Source of the DNA: Halomonas ramblicola | GTDB lineage: Bacteria > Pseudomonadota > Gammaproteobacteria > Pseudomonadales > Halomonadaceae | Length of the DNA stretch: 64,000 bases | Direction of reading: 5' to 3' | Assembly (NCBI RefSeq): GCF_030409215.1 | Contig: NZ_JAUFPL010000032.1 | Span: forward strand, 395,668-459,667 | Shown here: piece by piece, positions 25,487 through 34,807 of the stretch | Layout: each line of letters starts with the position of its first letter | Numbering within the stretch: the stretch's first letter is position 1 | The notes under the pieces: model-generated | What the model saw: only the letters and a program-made list of their open reading frames with translations | Databases searched by the model: none | Told to the model about the DNA's origin: nothing | Made by a program: the position numbers and the translations under genes

Positions 25487-27385
25487 ATGAGCATGCCCAG
25501 TTCTGCCGTCCAGCGCTCCAGGGAGGCTCGCGAGGCCTTCTTCCAGCGCGGCCAGCTCCCCACCGGCCTGATCGATGATGCCATCCTCAACTCCTGGCAG
25601 CGTTGCCTGGCCCAACGCAGGAGCGTCACCGAGCGGGTCGAGTACGAGCCGCTGCCCCGTGCCAGCCTCGCCGAACTGCTGGAAGCGAGCCGTAGGCTGC
25701 TCGAGGCCGCCAATGGGCCGCTGGAACAACTGAACCGTACAGTCAGCGGTGCTGGCTATGCCATGCTGCTCACCGATCATCAAGGTCATGCCCTGAGCGC
25801 TTATCGCGGCAGCTCCCATGCCAACCGACTCATCCGGCAAGCCTTCCGCAGGGGGGTCAATCTCTCGGAACAGCGTATCGGGACCTCGGCGATGTCCTGT
25901 GCGCTCACCGAAGGGCGGCAGGTTGCCGTCTCGGGCCCGGAGCACTACTTCAGTTCGAACCAGGTACTCCATTGCGCCGCCGCGCCGATCATCGACCCGC
26001 AAGGTCACGTCATCGGCTCGATCGATATTACCCGAGAGCATCCCCTGGAACGGGGCAGTGCTCTCTCGCTGGTCGGTCAGTGCGCCAAGACCGTCGAGCG
26101 CCGGTTGATCGCCATGCTGGAGCCCTTCCTGATCCTCCAACTGGGCTGGCAGCTGGGGGAGAGCGCTTCCGACGAGCTGCTGATCGCCCTCGGCCCGGAA
26201 GGCGAGATCCTCGGCATGACGCCGAGGGTGCGCGAAGTGATCGGTCTCGCGGCCGGGGATGGCCCGCAAGGCTTCGAGGAGCTGTTCGATCTGCGCTTCG
26301 AGGCACTGGTGGATGCGGCTCGCGATCAGCGCTCGCCTCTCCTGGGGCGGGTGGCTTCCGGGTTGGCCTTTTCCCTGCACCCCGTCAGCCATCGGGCAGC
26401 ACGCCTCCTCCAGGGATCGCCTCGGCGCCGTCACGCCGAGGGCTCTCTACCTTCGACTCCCCGGCTCCCCGACTTCGGCGATCGCTCTCTCAACGACCGC
26501 GTCAATCTGGCCCTCAAGGCGATGGCCAAGGGGCTGCCGGTGCTGATCCAGGGCGAGACCGGCACCGGCAAGGAGGTGATGGCCCGCGCCCTCCATGACA
26601 ACAGCGGCAAGGGGAGCGGCGAGTTCGTGGCCATCAACTGCGCCGCCATCCCCGAAACCCTGATCGAGGGCGAGCTCTTCGGCCACACCGAAGGCGCCTA
26701 TACTGGGGCCCGTCGTGGCGGCGCCCCGGGCAAGCTCGAACAAGCCGACGGCGGCACCCTCTTCCTCGACGAGATCGGCGATATGCCCCTCGCCCTGCAG
26801 TCCAGGCTGCTGCGGGTGCTGGAGACCCGTGAGGTCACCCGCCTCGGGGGCCAGACCAGTAAGCGGGTCGACTTCCAGTTGATCTGCGCCACCCACCGCG
26901 ACCTGAGCGAGGCCGTCGTCCGGGGCGAGTTCCGTGATGACCTGCTCTACCGCATCAAGGGCATGCCCCTGAGGATGCCTCCCCTGCGGGAGCGCGCCGA
27001 GCTGCGCGCTTTCCTGATCGACCAGTGCGCCCAGGTCACCGAGGGCCGTCGCCGGCTGGCGGAGGCCACCCTCGAGGTGCTGCTCGCCCATGACTGGCCG
27101 GGCAACGTGCGCGAATTGCGCCACGCCCTGACCTATGCCGACGTCCTGGCCGACGATGGCAGTGACATGATCGAGTCCCACCACCTGCCGGATGATATCC
27201 AGCACGCCGCCGGCACCCGCTTGCCGCAGGCGCCGAAAGGCCCGGCAGGGACGCTGCGATCACTGGAATGGGAGGCCATCGAACACGCGATGGCGCTGGA
27301 GGACGGCAATGTCAACGCCGCCGCCAAACGCCTCGGCATCGGTCGCGCCACGCTATATCGCCGGCTCAAGCAGCACAGGAAGTGA
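25487..27385 (+). CDS. sigma-54-dependent activator, AcoR-like
   Basis: 632 residues. An N-terminal GAF-type sensory domain (about 65-210) precedes a sigma-54 interaction AAA+ domain (about 330-560) with Walker A 'GETGTGKE', the sigma-54 contact loop 'EGAYTGARRGG' (GAFTGA with Tyr for Phe), Walker B 'GGTLFLDEIGDM' and R-finger region. The C-terminus is a Fis-type HTH ('NVNAAAKRLGIGRATLYRRLKQHRK'). The architecture is that of AcoR-type activators of aldehyde/acetoin metabolism. Three good sigma-54 promoters lie in this window, at 30164 (qhp operon), 50565 and 53240 (aldehyde dehydrogenase), and it is the only enhancer-binding protein seen here, so it is the best candidate regulator of all three. 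Confidence 0.92.
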   Translation: MSMPSSAVQRSREAREAFFQRGQLPTGLIDDAILNSWQRCLAQRRSVTERVEYEPLPRASLAELLEASRRLLEAANGPLEQLNRTVSGAGYAMLLTDHQGHALSAYRGSSHANRLIRQAFRRGVNLSEQRIGTSAMSCALTEGRQVAVSGPEHYFSSNQVLHCAAAPIIDPQGHVIGSIDITREHPLERGSALSLVGQCAKTVERRLIAMLEPFLILQLGWQLGESASDELLIALGPEGEILGMTPRVREVIGLAAGDGPQGFEELFDLRFEALVDAARDQRSPLLGRVASGLAFSLHPVSHRAARLLQGSPRRRHAEGSLPSTPRLPDFGDRSLNDRVNLALKAMAKGLPVLIQGETGTGKEVMARALHDNSGKGSGEFVAINCAAIPETLIEGELFGHTEGAYTGARRGGAPGKLEQADGGTLFLDEIGDMPLALQSRLLRVLETREVTRLGGQTSKRVDFQLICATHRDLSEAVVRGEFRDDLLYRIKGMPLRMPPLRERAELRAFLIDQCAQVTEGRRRLAEATLEVLLAHDWPGNVRELRHALTYADVLADDGSDMIESHHLPDDIQHAAGTRLPQAPKGPAGTLRSLEWEAIEHAMALEDGNVNAAAKRLGIGRATLYRRLKQHRK

Positions 27386-27414
27386 CGCGGCGAGCCGCGT
27401 CGGAGCCAACGACG

Positions 27415-27963
27415 TCAGGTCGCGAGATAGTCGCGGGTGGTGACGACCGAACCATAGGCAAAGGCCAGCGCGGCCATGATGGTACCGTGAACGTGCGCCG
27501 CCGGCACGGCGTGACCATCGAACTCGAGGTCCTGTGTCGCACAGGCATCATGAACGATCGTGGCCTTGTAGCCGAAGTCGGCAGCCGCTCGACTGGTCGC
27601 ATCGATGCAGACATGGCTCATGGCGCCGGCGATCACGACCTCCTCGACCCCTTCCGCCTCCAGCCTCTGCTTCAGGTCCGTCTCGCGGAATGCATTGGGA
27701 TAATGCTTGAGGATCACCGGCTCCCCTGCCTCGGGCTGGACACTGGGGTGGATCTGCACCCCCGGCGAGCCCGGCGTAAAGATCGGCGCCTGCGGATCGG
27801 GGAATTCATGACGAATATGGATCACGCTATCTCCCTTGGCGCGGGCGTCCTGGATCACCTTGGCCGCATTGCCCACGGCCTCTTCGATACCGACCAGCGG
27901 TAGCTTTCCTGACGGGAAGTATTCGTTCTGGATATCGACGACGATGATGGCACGTTGACTCAT
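27415..27963 (-). CDS. cysteine hydrolase, isochorismatase family
   Basis: 182 residues. The catalytic triad of the isochorismatase-like fold is intact: D10 ('VVDIQNEYF'), K86 ('ILKHYPNAF') and C119 ('AMSHVCIDAT'). Members hydrolyse amides or N-carbamoyl groups; the substrate here is unknown. It is the last gene of a three-gene set read leftwards (MBL hydrolase, SnoaL-like protein, this enzyme), with 38 bp to the SnoaL-like gene. Position next to a sigma-54 regulator and an amine dehydrogenase operon suggests a role in nitrogenous-compound breakdown. Confidence 0.88.
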   Translation of the reverse strand: MSQRAIIVVDIQNEYFPSGKLPLVGIEEAVGNAAKVIQDARAKGDSVIHIRHEFPDPQAPIFTPGSPGVQIHPSVQPEAGEPVILKHYPNAFRETDLKQRLEAEGVEEVVIAGAMSHVCIDATSRAAADFGYKATIVHDACATQDLEFDGHAVPAAHVHGTIMAALAFAYGSVVTTRDYLAT

Positions 27964-28001
27964 TATATTTCCCTCTTCGGATGGTTACGGTTTCTGGACT
28001 C

Positions 28002-28415
28002 TCAGGCTTCAGACGCCAGCTGACGGTGTATATCCAGCCGGTCGAAGTGCGCACGCTTCTCGATGATCTTCCCGTCGGAAAGCGTCAGCAGCATCAGTAG
28101 CGAAAAGCGCAAGCGCTTGCCCGTCGGCGCGATGCCCTCGACGGGGCCGGCCGTGTGCTTGCCGTCGAAGACCAGGTAGGCGGCCACCTGGTCATCCTCG
28201 GCGATCAGGCGCTCGACCTGGAAGCTGAAGCCGGGAAATGCATCGAAGTTCTTCTTCTCCGACGCGATGAAACCCTCAGCGCCGTGAATGGGCGTGTCCA
28301 TCTGCAGGTAGAACACGAAGTCCGGATGGCACAGCCGTGCCGCGGCAGCGTGGTCCTCGTGCTGGAGGGCAGCATAAAATTCACGGACCACTTGCTTGTT
28401 CGCTTCGGTAGACAT
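28002..28415 (-). CDS. SnoaL-like (NTF2-fold) protein, paralogue A
   Basis: 137 residues, single NTF2-like domain, cytoplasmic. Signatures shared with two other proteins in this window (49828 and 52569) are 'GAEGFI.SEKKNFDAF' in the middle and 'DGKIIEKRAHFDR.DI' near the end. NTF2-fold proteins of this size can be isomerases, cyclases, hydrolases or ligand-binding proteins; no catalytic residue set allows a choice. It lies between an MBL hydrolase and a cysteine hydrolase, 45 bp from the former, probably one transcript under TetR control. Confidence 0.85.
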   Translation of the reverse strand: MSTEANKQVVREFYAALQHEDHAAAARLCHPDFVFYLQMDTPIHGAEGFIASEKKNFDAFPGFSFQVERLIAEDDQVAAYLVFDGKHTAGPVEGIAPTGKRLRFSLLMLLTLSDGKIIEKRAHFDRLDIHRQLASEA

Positions 28416-28460
28416 GTCGTTTTATCCGTTGTGATGCTGTTCGCTATAAGTTCAAGAGAA

Positions 28461-29234
28461 TTAGAGCGTGCAGGTCTCGCCGTCCTCCGGCACGAGCAGG
28501 TGATCCGCCATGCCCTTCTCGGCGGCGAAGGCACGCAGCTCATCACGGGTGAGGGTCGCGTGGTTGACCGACTCCATATGGGTCGCGATCAGGGCGGCCC
28601 CCGGCGCGGCCCGGTAGACCTCATGGACATCCTGCTTGCCCATGATGATGGAGCCAAGTGCCGGGATCTGGGCATCACCGGCATTGAGGATAACGACATC
28701 CGGCTGGTGCTGCGCCAGGCTGTCCTGCACATAGGCGTTCCAGATGGTATCGCCGGTGAGATACACGGTTTTCTCGTCAGGATGCCTGAACACCACACCG
28801 CAGACCTCACCCAGTAGCTCGCCAGCGGGGGAGGCCATGATCCCATCGCTACCGTGCTGGCCCGCGGTCATGATAAGCGTGATTCCCTCGAATTCGCTGT
28901 CGTCGCCAAGCATACGTACGTCGGCGAATCCCTCGGCACGAATCTCTCCCGCATCCTGCTCGTTCTGCACGAAGATCGGCTTGTTCTTCGGGACAAGCCG
29001 CTTGGCCGCCTCGTCCCAATGATCCTCATGAGTATGGGTCACGATGACGGCATCGACAGCAAGGATATCCTCCATGGGAATGGGCAATTCCACCAAAGGA
29101 TTGGACAGGTGATCGTTCACCGTTCCCGGAAAAGCCGGGAAGGCGCCCTTGGGTGAGAGCATCGGGTCGATCAGAAAGCGTTTCCCCGCATAATCGATGA
29201 TGACGGTAGCGTTGCGAATCTGCTGAAGTTTCAT
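28461..29234 (-). CDS. MBL-fold metallo-hydrolase
   Basis: 257 residues from ATG 29234 (MKLQQIRNATVII), preferred because the fold begins at once; another ATG at 29252 adds six residues. The metallo-beta-lactamase motif is 'VTHTHEDHWD', with later ligands in 'AGQHGSDG', 'YLTGDTIWN' and 'ATHMESVNH', as in UlaG/L-ascorbate-6-P-lactonase-like hydrolases. Likely a two-metal hydrolase acting on a small ester or lactone. First gene of the three-gene unit; a palindromic GGACC..GGTCC operator stands in the 80 bp before it. Confidence 0.87.
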   Translation of the reverse strand: MKLQQIRNATVIIDYAGKRFLIDPMLSPKGAFPAFPGTVNDHLSNPLVELPIPMEDILAVDAVIVTHTHEDHWDEAAKRLVPKNKPIFVQNEQDAGEIRAEGFADVRMLGDDSEFEGITLIMTAGQHGSDGIMASPAGELLGEVCGVVFRHPDEKTVYLTGDTIWNAYVQDSLAQHQPDVVILNAGDAQIPALGSIIMGKQDVHEVYRAAPGAALIATHMESVNHATLTRDELRAFAAEKGMADHLLVPEDGETCTL

Positions 29235-29268
29235 GGACAGTCTCTCTCTCATATTTATCGACGGTTAG

Positions 29269-29282
29269 GGACCGATAGGTCC
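29269..29282. promoter_or_regulatory. probable TetR operator upstream of the MBL gene
   Basis: GGACCGATAGGTCC is a near-perfect palindrome between the tetR stop and the MBL hydrolase start. A close copy, GGACCGAAAGGTAC, lies upstream of the tetR gene itself at 29948-29961, the arrangement expected for an autoregulated repressor that also controls its neighbour. Confidence 0.6.
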
Positions 29283-29314
29283 ATAATGGTCAAAAAAATG
29301 GATGCTTCGAGGCC

Positions 29315-29893
29315 TCAATCGAGAGTGGACAGCAGCAAGTTCAAGGCATCATTGAGCCGCTCCCTGCCACCACCGGCACGGGCCATGACCTGCAAGCCGG
29401 GAAACCCCAGAACCAGCAGACGCGCCAGCTTGCTAGCCTCATCGGGGTTCTTGATGGACCCCTCGGCCTGGCCACGCGCGATCGTGCGTGTCAGCGCCTC
29501 CTCGATCAAGGCAAGGTCCTGAAAGACGCGCCGGCGGATCTCGGGATCGCGAGGCGCCATCTCGACGGCCTGGTTGATACTCATGCACCCCCGCGCGGCA
29601 CCGCTATGCTCGACATCCGCAACGATCTTGCGGAAAAAGCGCTCGATGGCCTCACGAGCCGGCGCATGCCCGAGGATCCGGCTCATCTCCCGTGCACGTT
29701 CCTCACGGTAGGCATCGAACGCCGCCAGGAAGAGTTCGTGCTTGCCGCCGAAGGCGGCATACAGGCTGCTCTTGCTCAGCCCCATGGCCTTGAGCAGGTC
29801 AGTCAGCGATGTCCCCTCGAAGCCGTTCTGCCAGAACACTTCCATGGCCTGGTGGAGGGCCTCGCTGACATTGAATTCCTGTGGTCGTGCCAT
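29315..29893 (-). CDS. TetR/AcrR family repressor
   Basis: 192 residues starting MARPQEFNVSEALHQAMEVF; the longer frame upstream has no family similarity. The N-terminal HTH is 'GFEGTSLTDLLKAMGLSKSSLYAAFGGKHELFLAAF', typical of the TetR branch that includes NemR/AcrR-like regulators. The C-terminal half has one Cys in 'ARGCMSINQAVE', a common feature of this branch. It is followed by the MBL-SnoaL-hydrolase unit on the same strand and has matching operators on both sides, so it very likely represses that unit and itself. Confidence 0.9.
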   Translation of the reverse strand: MARPQEFNVSEALHQAMEVFWQNGFEGTSLTDLLKAMGLSKSSLYAAFGGKHELFLAAFDAYREERAREMSRILGHAPAREAIERFFRKIVADVEHSGAARGCMSINQAVEMAPRDPEIRRRVFQDLALIEEALTRTIARGQAEGSIKNPDEASKLARLLVLGFPGLQVMARAGGGRERLNDALNLLLSTLD

Positions 29894-29947
29894 TGCCTTG
29901 CCTTTATCTACCGGAGAGCCGTGGAGCGAACCCCACGGCGCCATTCT

Positions 29948-29961
29948 GGACCGAAAGGTAC
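29948..29961. promoter_or_regulatory. probable TetR operator upstream of tetR
   Basis: GGACCGAAAGGTAC differs at two positions from the palindrome at 29269-29282 and sits about 55 bp before the tetR start. Within the 377-bp gap 29894-30270 it is the only tetR-side element seen; the other side of the gap holds the qhp sigma-54 promoter. Confidence 0.55.
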
Positions 29962-30163
29962 TTAACGTCAATCCCCTCCTTCTGATCCCGGAATGCCAAC
30001 GTTCTCTCAATTGCCTAGCGCCCCCCCCGGCAGGAGAGAAAGGGAAGGGAGACGTTTTCACGCCGAGACAAATCTATCTCATCTTGAGAATAAAGCCGAA
30101 AGCCCACCGAGCGCTCTTTAAATAAATCATTGATATTAGAAATAAAAACAAAAAACCCTTCAA

Positions 30164-30179
30164 TGGCACGAGATTTGCC
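30164..30179 (+). promoter_or_regulatory. sigma-54 promoter of the qhp operon
   Basis: TGGCACGAGATTTGCC has GG and GC exactly ten bases apart and matches the TGGCACG-N4-TTGC consensus at nearly every position. It points at qhpA, whose ATG is 91 bp after the -12 element. The 50 bp upstream are very AT-rich, as needed for DNA bending by IHF. Confidence 0.85.
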
Positions 30180-30270
30180 TATAAGTATGCGAGGTTGGTC
30201 GGGTCGCAGATGACAGCCCCGTCACTCGTCTCATGACTGGCAAAAGAATAATTGAGGAGAGACCACACCG

Positions 30271-31833
30271 ATGAAACCCCTACTCACCTCTGGACTGTGC
30301 GGCCTGGCCTTACTGCTGCCACCGGCCCTCGCCCAGGCCTCGCCAGGCAGCGAGGCCATCGACCGTTACTGCTCGGGTTGCCATCAGGCCCAGGACGGCC
30401 CCCAGCGCTGGAGCCGCATCAGCCAGCAGCGCAAGACCCCGGAAGGCTGGGACATGACGATCGCGCGCATGCAGACCATGCACGGCGTCGAAGTGCCCAT
30501 GGAGGCGCGCCGCGATATCGTCAAGTTCCTGGCCGACACTCAGGGCCTGGCCCCCGAGGAGAGCGCCGGCCAGCGCGCGCTGATCGAGCGCCGCCTCAAC
30601 CGTGTCGAATCCTTCGACCACCCCAGCTACCAGGAGATGTGTGCCCGCTGCCATACCGGCGGCCGCGCCCAGCTGCAGCGCCGTCCCGAAGCGGAGTGGG
30701 AACACCTGGTGCACTTCCATGTGGGTCAGTTCTCAACCCTGGAGTATCAGGCCATGGCCCGGGATCGCGACTGGCTCGACATCGCCATGGACGAGATCGC
30801 CCCCTGGCTGGCCAAGACCCAGGGCCTCGAGAACGCGGCCTGGGACGACTGGCAGGAGCAGGACGCCGTGGATCCGGTGGGGGAGTGGCAGCTCTGGGGC
30901 CACTGGCCCGGCGAGGGCGACTTCTATGCCGATGTCACCATCACCGCCGCCGAAGGCGAGGACGCCTACGCCCTGAGCCTGGACGGCGCTTTTACCAGCG
31001 GCCGGCCGATCGACGGCGAGGGCCAGGCCATCGTCTATACCGGCTACGAGTGGCGCGCCAACCTGAGCCTCAACGGCCGCGACTTCAAGCAGGTGCTGGA
31101 CCTCTCCGACGCGCGCCCCGGCGGGCGTATTTTCGACGACCATGACGAGGCCTTCGGCATGATGGTGGAGATGGCCCGTCGTGAGGTCGCCGAGCCGGGC
31201 CTCATGGCTAGCCTGCCCGCCTCGCTGAAGGCCGGTACTCGACAACGCCTGGTGCTGCTGGGCCATGGCCTGGGCGAGGGAGACATCGACCTGGGCGAGG
31301 GCGTGATGGTGCGCGAGGTGGTGGAGCGCAGCGACAATCGCCTGGTCCTGGAGGTGGAGGCGGCCGCCGACCTGACCCCCAGATGGCTGCCGGTGCAGGT
31401 TGGCGAGGCCGGCGCCGATACGATGCTCGCCGGCTATCGGACCGTGGATCGCCTGGAGGTGAGCCCCGAGCTCGGCGTGGCGCGGGTCGGCAGCGAGGCG
31501 ACTCCGCCGGTGAGCGGGGTCTTTAGCGCCATGGGCTACCTGGGCGAAGGCGAAGACGCCATTCCTCTGGGTCGGGTGCCGGTGACCTGGAGCGTCGCCC
31601 CCTGGGACGAGATCGCCGAGGGCGAAGAGGACGTCAAGTATGCCGGCACCCTGGATGCCGCCACCGGCATCTTCTCTCCCGCCGGCGCGGGCCCCAATCC
31701 GCTGCGCCGGTTCGACACCAACAACGCCGGCAACCTGCGGGTCACCGCCAGCGTGGTGGGCCAGGAGGACGTCCAGGACGACGCCCACCTGATCGTCACC
31801 GTGCAGCGCTGGAACAACCCGCCGCTTCGCTAA
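30271..31833 (+). CDS. qhpA: quinohemoprotein amine dehydrogenase, alpha (dihaem) subunit
   Basis: 520 residues with an N-terminal Sec signal ending near 'ALAQA'. QhpA is the periplasmic subunit with two c-type haems: C34-x2-C37-H38 and C124-x2-C127-H128 are both present in the N-terminal cytochrome region. The rest forms the beta-barrel domains. The enzyme oxidises primary amines to aldehydes plus ammonia with the CTQ cofactor of the gamma subunit. First gene after a sigma-54 promoter, 21 bp before qhpD. Confidence 0.95.
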   Translation: MKPLLTSGLCGLALLLPPALAQASPGSEAIDRYCSGCHQAQDGPQRWSRISQQRKTPEGWDMTIARMQTMHGVEVPMEARRDIVKFLADTQGLAPEESAGQRALIERRLNRVESFDHPSYQEMCARCHTGGRAQLQRRPEAEWEHLVHFHVGQFSTLEYQAMARDRDWLDIAMDEIAPWLAKTQGLENAAWDDWQEQDAVDPVGEWQLWGHWPGEGDFYADVTITAAEGEDAYALSLDGAFTSGRPIDGEGQAIVYTGYEWRANLSLNGRDFKQVLDLSDARPGGRIFDDHDEAFGMMVEMARREVAEPGLMASLPASLKAGTRQRLVLLGHGLGEGDIDLGEGVMVREVVERSDNRLVLEVEAAADLTPRWLPVQVGEAGADTMLAGYRTVDRLEVSPELGVARVGSEATPPVSGVFSAMGYLGEGEDAIPLGRVPVTWSVAPWDEIAEGEEDVKYAGTLDAATGIFSPAGAGPNPLRRFDTNNAGNLRVTASVVGQEDVQDDAHLIVTVQRWNNPPLR

Positions 31834-31854
31834 CACCAGGACCAGGAGATCATC

Positions 31855-33282
31855 ATGGGAATCTTGCAAGCGATACCCCAGAACCTGCATCGGGTGGAGG
31901 TGGAAGGCCAGCCGCTGTGGTTCCATATCCCCACCACCAGCCTGTTCGCCCCGGACGCCCTGAGCGAGGAGCTGCTCGCCCTGGCCGGTCGCCAGGAGGG
32001 CCTGGATCCCCGCGCCCTGCCCGGCCACCTGGCCCACGACGTCGCCTCGGAGGACCTGAGCGCGCGCCTGGAGCAGCTCAAGTCGCTCAAGCTGGTCACC
32101 GACGGCGCGGTGCAGGCCTACAACCCCACCGTCGAGGTGGAGCAGTTCCCGCTCTCCACCGTGGTGCTCAATGTCAATACCGGCTGCAACCTGAGCTGCA
32201 GCTACTGCTACAAGGAAGACCTGGACAACCCCCGGGACGGCAAGAAGATGGACCTGGCCACCGCCCAGGCCTCCATCGAGATGATGCTGCGCGAGGCCCC
32301 GCAACGGGATCGCTACAACATCGTCTTCTTCGGCGGCGAGCCGCTCAGCAACATGCCGCTGATCCGCGAGGTGGTGGCTTGGGCCGAGGAGCGTATCCAC
32401 GGTCTCGGCAAGGCGGTGGACTTTACCCTGACCACCAACGCCACCCTGCTCAACGAGGAGAAGATCGCCTTCTTCGATGCCCACCGCTTCGGCCTGACGG
32501 TGAGCATGGACGGGCCCAAGGCGATCCACGACAAGAACCGCATCGCGGTCAACGGCCAGGGCACCTACGACCTGGTGGCCAAGCGCATCGCGCCGCTGCT
32601 GGCGAGCTATCGCTCGCGGCCGGTGGGCGCCCGGGTCACCCTGACCCGCGGCATCACCGACGTGATCGGCATCCACGATCACCTGGTCAACGAGCTGGGC
32701 TTCGCCGAGGCGGGCTTCGCCCCGGTCACTTCCGGCGACATGGCCGCCTACAACCTCACCGGCGAGGAGCTCAAGCGGGTCTTCGACGCCATGGTCGAGC
32801 TCGGCGAGCGCGCCGTGGCCGCGGCCCTCGAGGGGCGCGATATCGGCTTCGGCAACTTCAACCAGCTGCTTACCGACCTCTGGGAGGGACGCAGCAAGGC
32901 GGTGCCCTGCGGCGCCGGCCTGGGACTGGTCTCGGTGGATCACGCCGGGGACGTGCACCTCTGCCACCGCTTCACCGGCTCCGACATGCCGACCTTTGGC
33001 AATGTCGGCGACGGCCTCGACCATGACGGCCTCAAGCAGTTCATCGAGGCAAGGAGCGACCGCAGCGAGCGCGGCTGTGCCGACTGCCGGATCCGCAACC
33101 TCTGCTCAGGCGGTTGCTACCACGAGAGCTATGCCCGCTACGGCGACCCCATGACCCCCACCTACCACTACTGTGACCTGATGCGCGACTGGGTCGATTT
33201 CGGCATCCAGGCCTACGCGCGCATCCTGCGTCACAACCCTGAGTTTCTCGAAGGCCCCCTGGCCGGGAGGCAGAGCGCATGA
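31855..33282 (+). CDS. qhpD: radical SAM/SPASM maturase that makes the thioether cross-links of QhpC
   Basis: 475 residues. The radical-SAM motif is C111-x3-C115-x2-C118 in '[10 protein letters not shown]'. C-terminal SPASM-type cysteines appear in '[24 protein letters not shown]', '[14 protein letters not shown]' and '[10 protein letters not shown]' for two auxiliary Fe-S clusters. In Paracoccus QhpD forms the Cys-Asp/Glu thioethers of the gamma subunit in the cytoplasm. Gene order qhpA-D-C-B and four-base overlap with qhpC support the assignment. Confidence 0.95.
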   Translation: MGILQAIPQNLHRVEVEGQPLWFHIPTTSLFAPDALSEELLALAGRQEGLDPRALPGHLAHDVASEDLSARLEQLKSLKLVTDGAVQAYNPTVEVEQFPLSTVVLNVNTGCNLSCSYCYKEDLDNPRDGKKMDLATAQASIEMMLREAPQRDRYNIVFFGGEPLSNMPLIREVVAWAEERIHGLGKAVDFTLTTNATLLNEEKIAFFDAHRFGLTVSMDGPKAIHDKNRIAVNGQGTYDLVAKRIAPLLASYRSRPVGARVTLTRGITDVIGIHDHLVNELGFAEAGFAPVTSGDMAAYNLTGEELKRVFDAMVELGERAVAAALEGRDIGFGNFNQLLTDLWEGRSKAVPCGAGLGLVSVDHAGDVHLCHRFTGSDMPTFGNVGDGLDHDGLKQFIEARSDRSERGCADCRIRNLCSGGCYHESYARYGDPMTPTYHYCDLMRDWVDFGIQAYARILRHNPEFLEGPLAGRQSA

Positions 33283-33650
33283 GCGATAACAAGAAGACTA
33301 TGACCCAACTGGGGCTGGCGCCCCTCAACCGCAAGGCCCGCGAGATGGAGCGGGCGGCGACCCCGGAGGCCTTGGAGGAGGTTCAGGCCATGCAGACTAT
33401 CGCCGGCTGCACCTCCAGCTTCGACCCGGGCTGGGAGGTGGACCCCTTCGGCGGCGTGGCCTCCCTGTGCCAGCCCATGGAGGCGGACCTCTACGGCTGC
33501 GCCGACCCCTGCTGGTGGCCCGCCCAGGTGCCGGACACCATGAACACCTACCCCGACTGGGGGCAAGGGGCCAATCGCGCCGAGGATGACTGGCGCAAGC
33601 TCGACAGCCTCGACCCCGGCAGCGCCGTCTATCCGGGAGGAGATCAGTAA
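33279..33650 (+). CDS. qhpC: quinohemoprotein amine dehydrogenase, gamma subunit (CTQ carrier)
   Basis: 123 residues, a leader of roughly 35 followed by the catalytic peptide. All residues known to be modified in the family are at the right spacing: C44 with E53, C64 with D70, C78 with D86 as thioether pairs, and C74 with W80 for the cysteine tryptophylquinone. This fits the published mature numbering C7-E16, C27-D33, C41-D49 and C37-W43 with a constant offset of 37. There is no Sec signal; the cross-linked peptide is processed by QhpE and exported by QhpF. It overlaps qhpD by four bases and qhpB by one. Confidence 0.95.
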   Translation: MSDNKKTMTQLGLAPLNRKAREMERAATPEALEEVQAMQTIAGCTSSFDPGWEVDPFGGVASLCQPMEADLYGCADPCWWPAQVPDTMNTYPDWGQGANRAEDDWRKLDSLDPGSAVYPGGDQ

Positions 33651-34735
33651 TGAAGCGATTCCATCTGCCCCTGGCGGGCCTGCTGGCCCTCTCCGCCCAG
33701 CCCTTGGTGGTTGATACTGCCGAGGCCGACGAGCCGCGCGAGTACCTGGTGACCATGGCCCACCCCAACCAGCTGCATGTGATCGATCCCGAGGCCCGGG
33801 AGATCGTGCGCAGCTGCGACGTGGCCGGTGCTTTCGGCCCCGGCACCCTGCAGTTCTCGCCGGACAACCGCACGGCCTATATCCTGCACAACCGCTGGGA
33901 GGACGTGGTGGGCATCGACCTCACCAACTGCGAGGAAGTGTTCCGTGCCCACGGCCCCCAGGGCAACATCGGCGCCAAGGCCATCACCTCCATTGCCGTC
34001 AGCCCGGATGGAGAGCGAGTCTACGTCCTCTGGGACCGCGTCGAGAAAAACATCGATCACTACCGCGTGCTCGAACCGCAGCTGGCCGTCTACGATACCT
34101 CGGCGGGCCTCGACGCCGAGCCCATCGCCACCTTCCCGGCGCCGCGCCAAGTGATGGTGATGTCGACCGATGCCGACGATCAGCTCTACTTGGCGGGTCC
34201 GGATATCTATCGCATGGATCCCGAGACGGGCGAGGTCGAGACCGCTATCGCCAACCGCAGTTGGGACGACCCGGACTATGGGGGCTTCGATTCACTGACG
34301 GTCTGGACCATGGGTGAGGTGACCCAGGAGTTCTTCAGACCTTATGCAGTGGCCAAGTACCCGGGCACGGAGGATGAGACCTGGTACTGGGGCATCAACC
34401 GGGTCGACCTGACCAGCGGGGAGACCGAACGGAAGGAGATCGCCCCCTTCGAGTCCATCATCTTCTCCATGGTCTCCGATCCCCAGGATCGGGACGTCTT
34501 CTACAGCGTCTATAACCACCTCAGCCGGCTAGATAGCCGTACCCTGGAGATCGTCGATAGAGTCGAACTCGACCATACCTACTACAGCATCAACACCTCC
34601 TACGACGGCTCGCGGATCTACCTGGGCGGTGCCTCCAGCGATATCGCCATCTATGATGACGACTTCAACGACCTGGGGCGGATCCAGTTGCCCGGCGACA
34701 TGAGCTTCTCGACTCTCAAGGTGGCACGCTTCTAG
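33650..34735 (+). CDS. qhpB: quinohemoprotein amine dehydrogenase, beta subunit
   Basis: 361 residues with an N-terminal signal-like segment (to about residue 26, 'VVDTAEA'). The rest is a seven-bladed beta-propeller with repeated 'VTMAHPNQLHVIDPE', 'LQFSPDNRTAYIL', 'ITSIAVSPDGERVYVL' blades. It holds the gamma subunit in the mature periplasmic complex. The start overlaps the qhpC stop (TAATG). A strong intrinsic terminator follows 22 bp after the stop. Confidence 0.94.
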   Translation: MKRFHLPLAGLLALSAQPLVVDTAEADEPREYLVTMAHPNQLHVIDPEAREIVRSCDVAGAFGPGTLQFSPDNRTAYILHNRWEDVVGIDLTNCEEVFRAHGPQGNIGAKAITSIAVSPDGERVYVLWDRVEKNIDHYRVLEPQLAVYDTSAGLDAEPIATFPAPRQVMVMSTDADDQLYLAGPDIYRMDPETGEVETAIANRSWDDPDYGGFDSLTVWTMGEVTQEFFRPYAVAKYPGTEDETWYWGINRVDLTSGETERKEIAPFESIIFSMVSDPQDRDVFYSVYNHLSRLDSRTLEIVDRVELDHTYYSINTSYDGSRIYLGGASSDIAIYDDDFNDLGRIQLPGDMSFSTLKVARF

Positions 34736-34757
34736 GCTGTTGTTGCGTGGTCCTCTT

Positions 34758-34792
34758 GGCCGGGGGCTCCCCAGGAGCCGCCGGCCCTTTTT
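34758..34792 (+). terminator. intrinsic terminator inside the qhp operon
   Basis: A 13-base arm (34758-34770) pairs with 34774-34786 with one G-G mismatch, three-base loop, followed by CTTTTT. It separates qhpADCB from qhpFE and should reduce expression of the export and processing genes relative to the structural ones. Confidence 0.85.
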
Positions 34793-34807
34793 GCTGGGGA
34801 GATGCCC

